DNA from: Chromatiales bacterium
GTDB lineage: Bacteria > Pseudomonadota > Gammaproteobacteria > JAHELT01
NCBI GenBank assembly: GCA_024644045.1
Contig: JAHELT010000008.1
Coordinates: forward strand, 15,062 to 64,161
Direction: 5' to 3'
DNA: 49,100 nucleotides
Numbering within the stretch: position 1 is the first letter of the stretch; each line of letters begins with the position of its first letter. The notes beneath the pieces are model-generated. The model saw nothing but the letters and a program-made list of their open reading frames with translations. It was not told the origin of the DNA and searched no databases. Shown here one piece after another: positions 47,671 through 49,100 of the stretch. The position numbers and the translations under genes are program-made.

Positions 47671-47911
47671 GACGAATGCGCGTTTGGCTGAGGTTCTAGC
47701 CGATGTGTTCAGCCTGCCGGTCGATCAGATCGTACCGGGACTGACTAAAGCCGATGTAGGGAACTGGGACTCCTTGAAGCAGATGGATCTGGTGATGTCT
47801 CTCGAAAAAGAGTTTGGCATCGCCTTGGAGATCGAAGACATTGTCAGAATGGACTCAGTCGACAATGTCATCAGGGTGCTCGAGAGCAAGGGAGTTGACC
47901 TTGGAGCTTGA
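47657..47911 (+). CDS. Dedicated acyl carrier protein
   Basis: This 84-residue acidic protein has the phosphopantetheine site NWDSLKQMDLVMSLEKEFGI with Ser39, and the four-helix pattern of ACPs (helix III at IEDIVRMDSVDNVIRVLE). It is separate from the fatty-acid synthesis ACP, which normally sits with fabD/fabG/fabF. It overlaps both neighbours (14 bases with the acyltransferase, 11 with the SDR), so the three are made together. I infer that it carries an acyl group used to decorate the cluster's sugar. Confidence 0.9.
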   Translation: MSGFETNARLAEVLADVFSLPVDQIVPGLTKADVGNWDSLKQMDLVMSLEKEFGIALEIEDIVRMDSVDNVIRVLESKGVDLGA

Positions 47912-48641
47912 AGGCGCGGTAGTCCTGGTTACAGGCGGTGCGAAGGGGCTGGGCTTAGCCATCGCGACCCATCTGCAGGGGCAGGGGGCGCAGTTGATAG
48001 TGGCGGATCTCGATGCCGAGAGTCTGGGCGCCCTGCCGGAGAGCATTGAAGGCCACGTGCTGGACGTGACATGCCCGGACGATGCCAGGGCCATGGTTAA
48101 AGAGGTGGCTGAGCGGCATGGCCGCATTGACATCCTGGTCAACAACGCGGGAGTGATACACAGCGAGCCTATGGTCAACATATTGAACCCGGCCGAAATG
48201 ATGCATGACTACGACCGATTCCGTAATTCTATTACCGCCAATCTGGACTCCGTCTTCATCATGACAGCGGCAACGGTGGAACAAATGGTGCTGCGCCGGA
48301 CCAAGGGCGTCATCGTCAACATCAGTTCCATCAGCGCCAGCGGTAATGAGGGGCAGACCGCTTATTCTGCCGCCAAGGCAGGGGTGAATGCGATGACGGT
48401 GACCTGGTCCAAGGAGCTGGGAAGGTTTGGGATACGCTGTAATGCCGTCGCTCCAGGCTTCATCGGCACCGGCTCAACCCATAAGGCCCTCAGCGATACG
48501 ATCATTGAGCACATTCAGTCTAAAACTCCGCTCCGCCGATTAGGCCACGCCGTCGAGGTAGCCAAAGCAGTGACTGCCCTGATCGACAACGATTTCATGA
48601 ACGGCGCCGTGCTGAACGTAAACGGTGGCTTGACCATCTAA
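47901..48641 (+). CDS. FabG-like short-chain dehydrogenase/reductase
   Basis: This 246-residue classical SDR has the cofactor loop VTGGAKGLGLAIATHL, VNNAGVIHSE, the catalytic Ser in VNISSISASGNEGQ, Tyr155 and Lys159 in YSAAKAGVNAMT, and the C-terminal GAVLNVNGGLTI. The proposed TTG start follows AAGGGAG by six bases and overlaps the ACP gene. Next to an ACP it most likely reduces a 3-oxoacyl-ACP to 3-hydroxyacyl-ACP. A sugar-nucleotide substrate is the alternative. Confidence 0.88.
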   Translation: MELEGAVVLVTGGAKGLGLAIATHLQGQGAQLIVADLDAESLGALPESIEGHVLDVTCPDDARAMVKEVAERHGRIDILVNNAGVIHSEPMVNILNPAEMMHDYDRFRNSITANLDSVFIMTAATVEQMVLRRTKGVIVNISSISASGNEGQTAYSAAKAGVNAMTVTWSKELGRFGIRCNAVAPGFIGTGSTHKALSDTIIEHIQSKTPLRRLGHAVEVAKAVTALIDNDFMNGAVLNVNGGLTI

Positions 48642-48642
48642 T

Positions 48643-49100
48643 ATGATCAAGCTGGAAAAAGAAAGCTACGATTCAATCTACGGGCTATACCAATCGAGCG
48701 AACTGTTTTTCCCATTGATTGCTTCGGTATTGCTGAATGAGCAGGATGGAGCGGTCTACGTTGACGATTCCAACGCTCCTTCACAGGTATACGTGGAGCA
48801 TGTCTTCGGGTTCGCGCAGGTGTTCGGAAAACCCGGTGAGGAATTCGAGCAGAAGCTGGAGCGTTACCTGCTTGTAGACAGGCTTTTCGTCCCCGACAAG
48901 GTTCGCTTGTATGCGCCCTATCTCCCCGGCTTCCTTGAATCACACAAATATGAACCATTGCGATCGTACAGACAGCGATTCTGCATCAGCCCCGAAAGCT
49001 TTTTCTGTGATCGCAGTATCGTCACCGGAACCGAAAATGATACAGATCTGTGCGGCCCTGACGCGATGGACATTTCATTGATCGAAAGTAAGTTCGGCGT
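48643..49100 (+). CDS. Probable GNAT-like acyltransferase, N-terminal part (3' end outside window)
   Basis: The frame opens one base after the SDR stop and runs off the window with 152 codons visible. It begins MIKLEKESYDSIYGLYQSSE and includes SNAPSQVYVEHVFGFAQVFG. The last segment resembles N-terminal parts of GNAT-type acyltransferases found in glycan clusters; the CoA-binding part would lie beyond the window. The family call rests on memory of this motif and on context, so it is tentative. Confidence 0.5.
   Translation, partial: MIKLEKESYDSIYGLYQSSELFFPLIASVLLNEQDGAVYVDDSNAPSQVYVEHVFGFAQVFGKPGEEFEQKLERYLLVDRLFVPDKVRLYAPYLPGFLESHKYEPLRSYRQRFCISPESFFCDRSIVTGTENDTDLCGPDAMDISLIESKFG

Overview
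The window reads as chromosomal DNA of a GC-rich, piliated gammaproteobacterium. The gene orders that point there are murG-murC-murB-ddl-ftsQ-ftsA-ftsZ-lpxC, dciA/M23 peptidase/secA, pilB-pilC-pilD-coaE-zapD, and bamD next to rluD and clpB. ZapD, LpxC, BamD and the PilS/PilR pair fit this class. I cannot name a genus from sequence alone; a Chromatiales/Ectothiorhodospiraceae-like lineage is a reasonable guess.

Layout. (1) 1-9813: the distal dcw cell-wall and division cluster, with mostly overlapping genes from murG (cut by the window edge) to ftsZ, then lpxC, dciA on the opposite strand and a membrane-anchored LytM-type peptidase. The murB position holds a MurB-like protein that has lost its recognisable catalytic residues. 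(2) 9982-15164: secA, argJ and a Nudix/thiamine-phosphate-synthase-like fusion. (3) 15237-20579, minus strand: pilB-pilC-pilD-coaE-zapD. (4) 20715-29317: a methyltransferase and a flippase-like membrane protein on the plus strand. Facing them on the minus strand are pilS-pilR, a sigma-54 promoter, two tandem type IV pilins, a large GT-C-like membrane glycosyltransferase with a TPR-like tail and a DPM1-like GT2. I read this minus-strand set as pilin synthesis plus pilin glycosylation under PilSR control. (5) 29425-40033: housekeeping genes (nadE, bamD, rluD, clpB, gltX, tRNA-Ala) and a signalling operon of PP2C phosphatase, small tail-anchored protein and diguanylate cyclase. (6) 40034-49100: an accessory, visibly AT-richer surface-glycan cluster immediately after tRNA-Ala. 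It holds a GT-C-like membrane protein, WbqC, GT2, two methyltransferases, a beta-propeller glycosidase-like protein, a NeuD-type acyltransferase, an acyl carrier protein, an SDR reductase and the start of a probable GNAT acyltransferase that runs off the window.

How the genes work together. PilD in region 3 would process the prepilins of region 4. PilB/PilC would assemble them, and the adjacent glycosyltransferases probably decorate them. The region 6 genes overlap or nearly abut from wbqC onward and look like one operon. The combination of a dedicated ACP, a FabG-like reductase and acyltransferases suggests an acyl-modified (for example 3-hydroxyacyl-amino) sugar.

Several small dispersed repeats sit at gene ends. 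They include two copies of a palindromic TGCGTAATGCGTAGACT element, one overlapping the zapD stop codon, and a GGGGACTGTCCCC pair next to an LTPNPLPRGRG-type repeat between nadE and bamD. I saw no CRISPR array, rRNA, integrase or intact insertion sequence.
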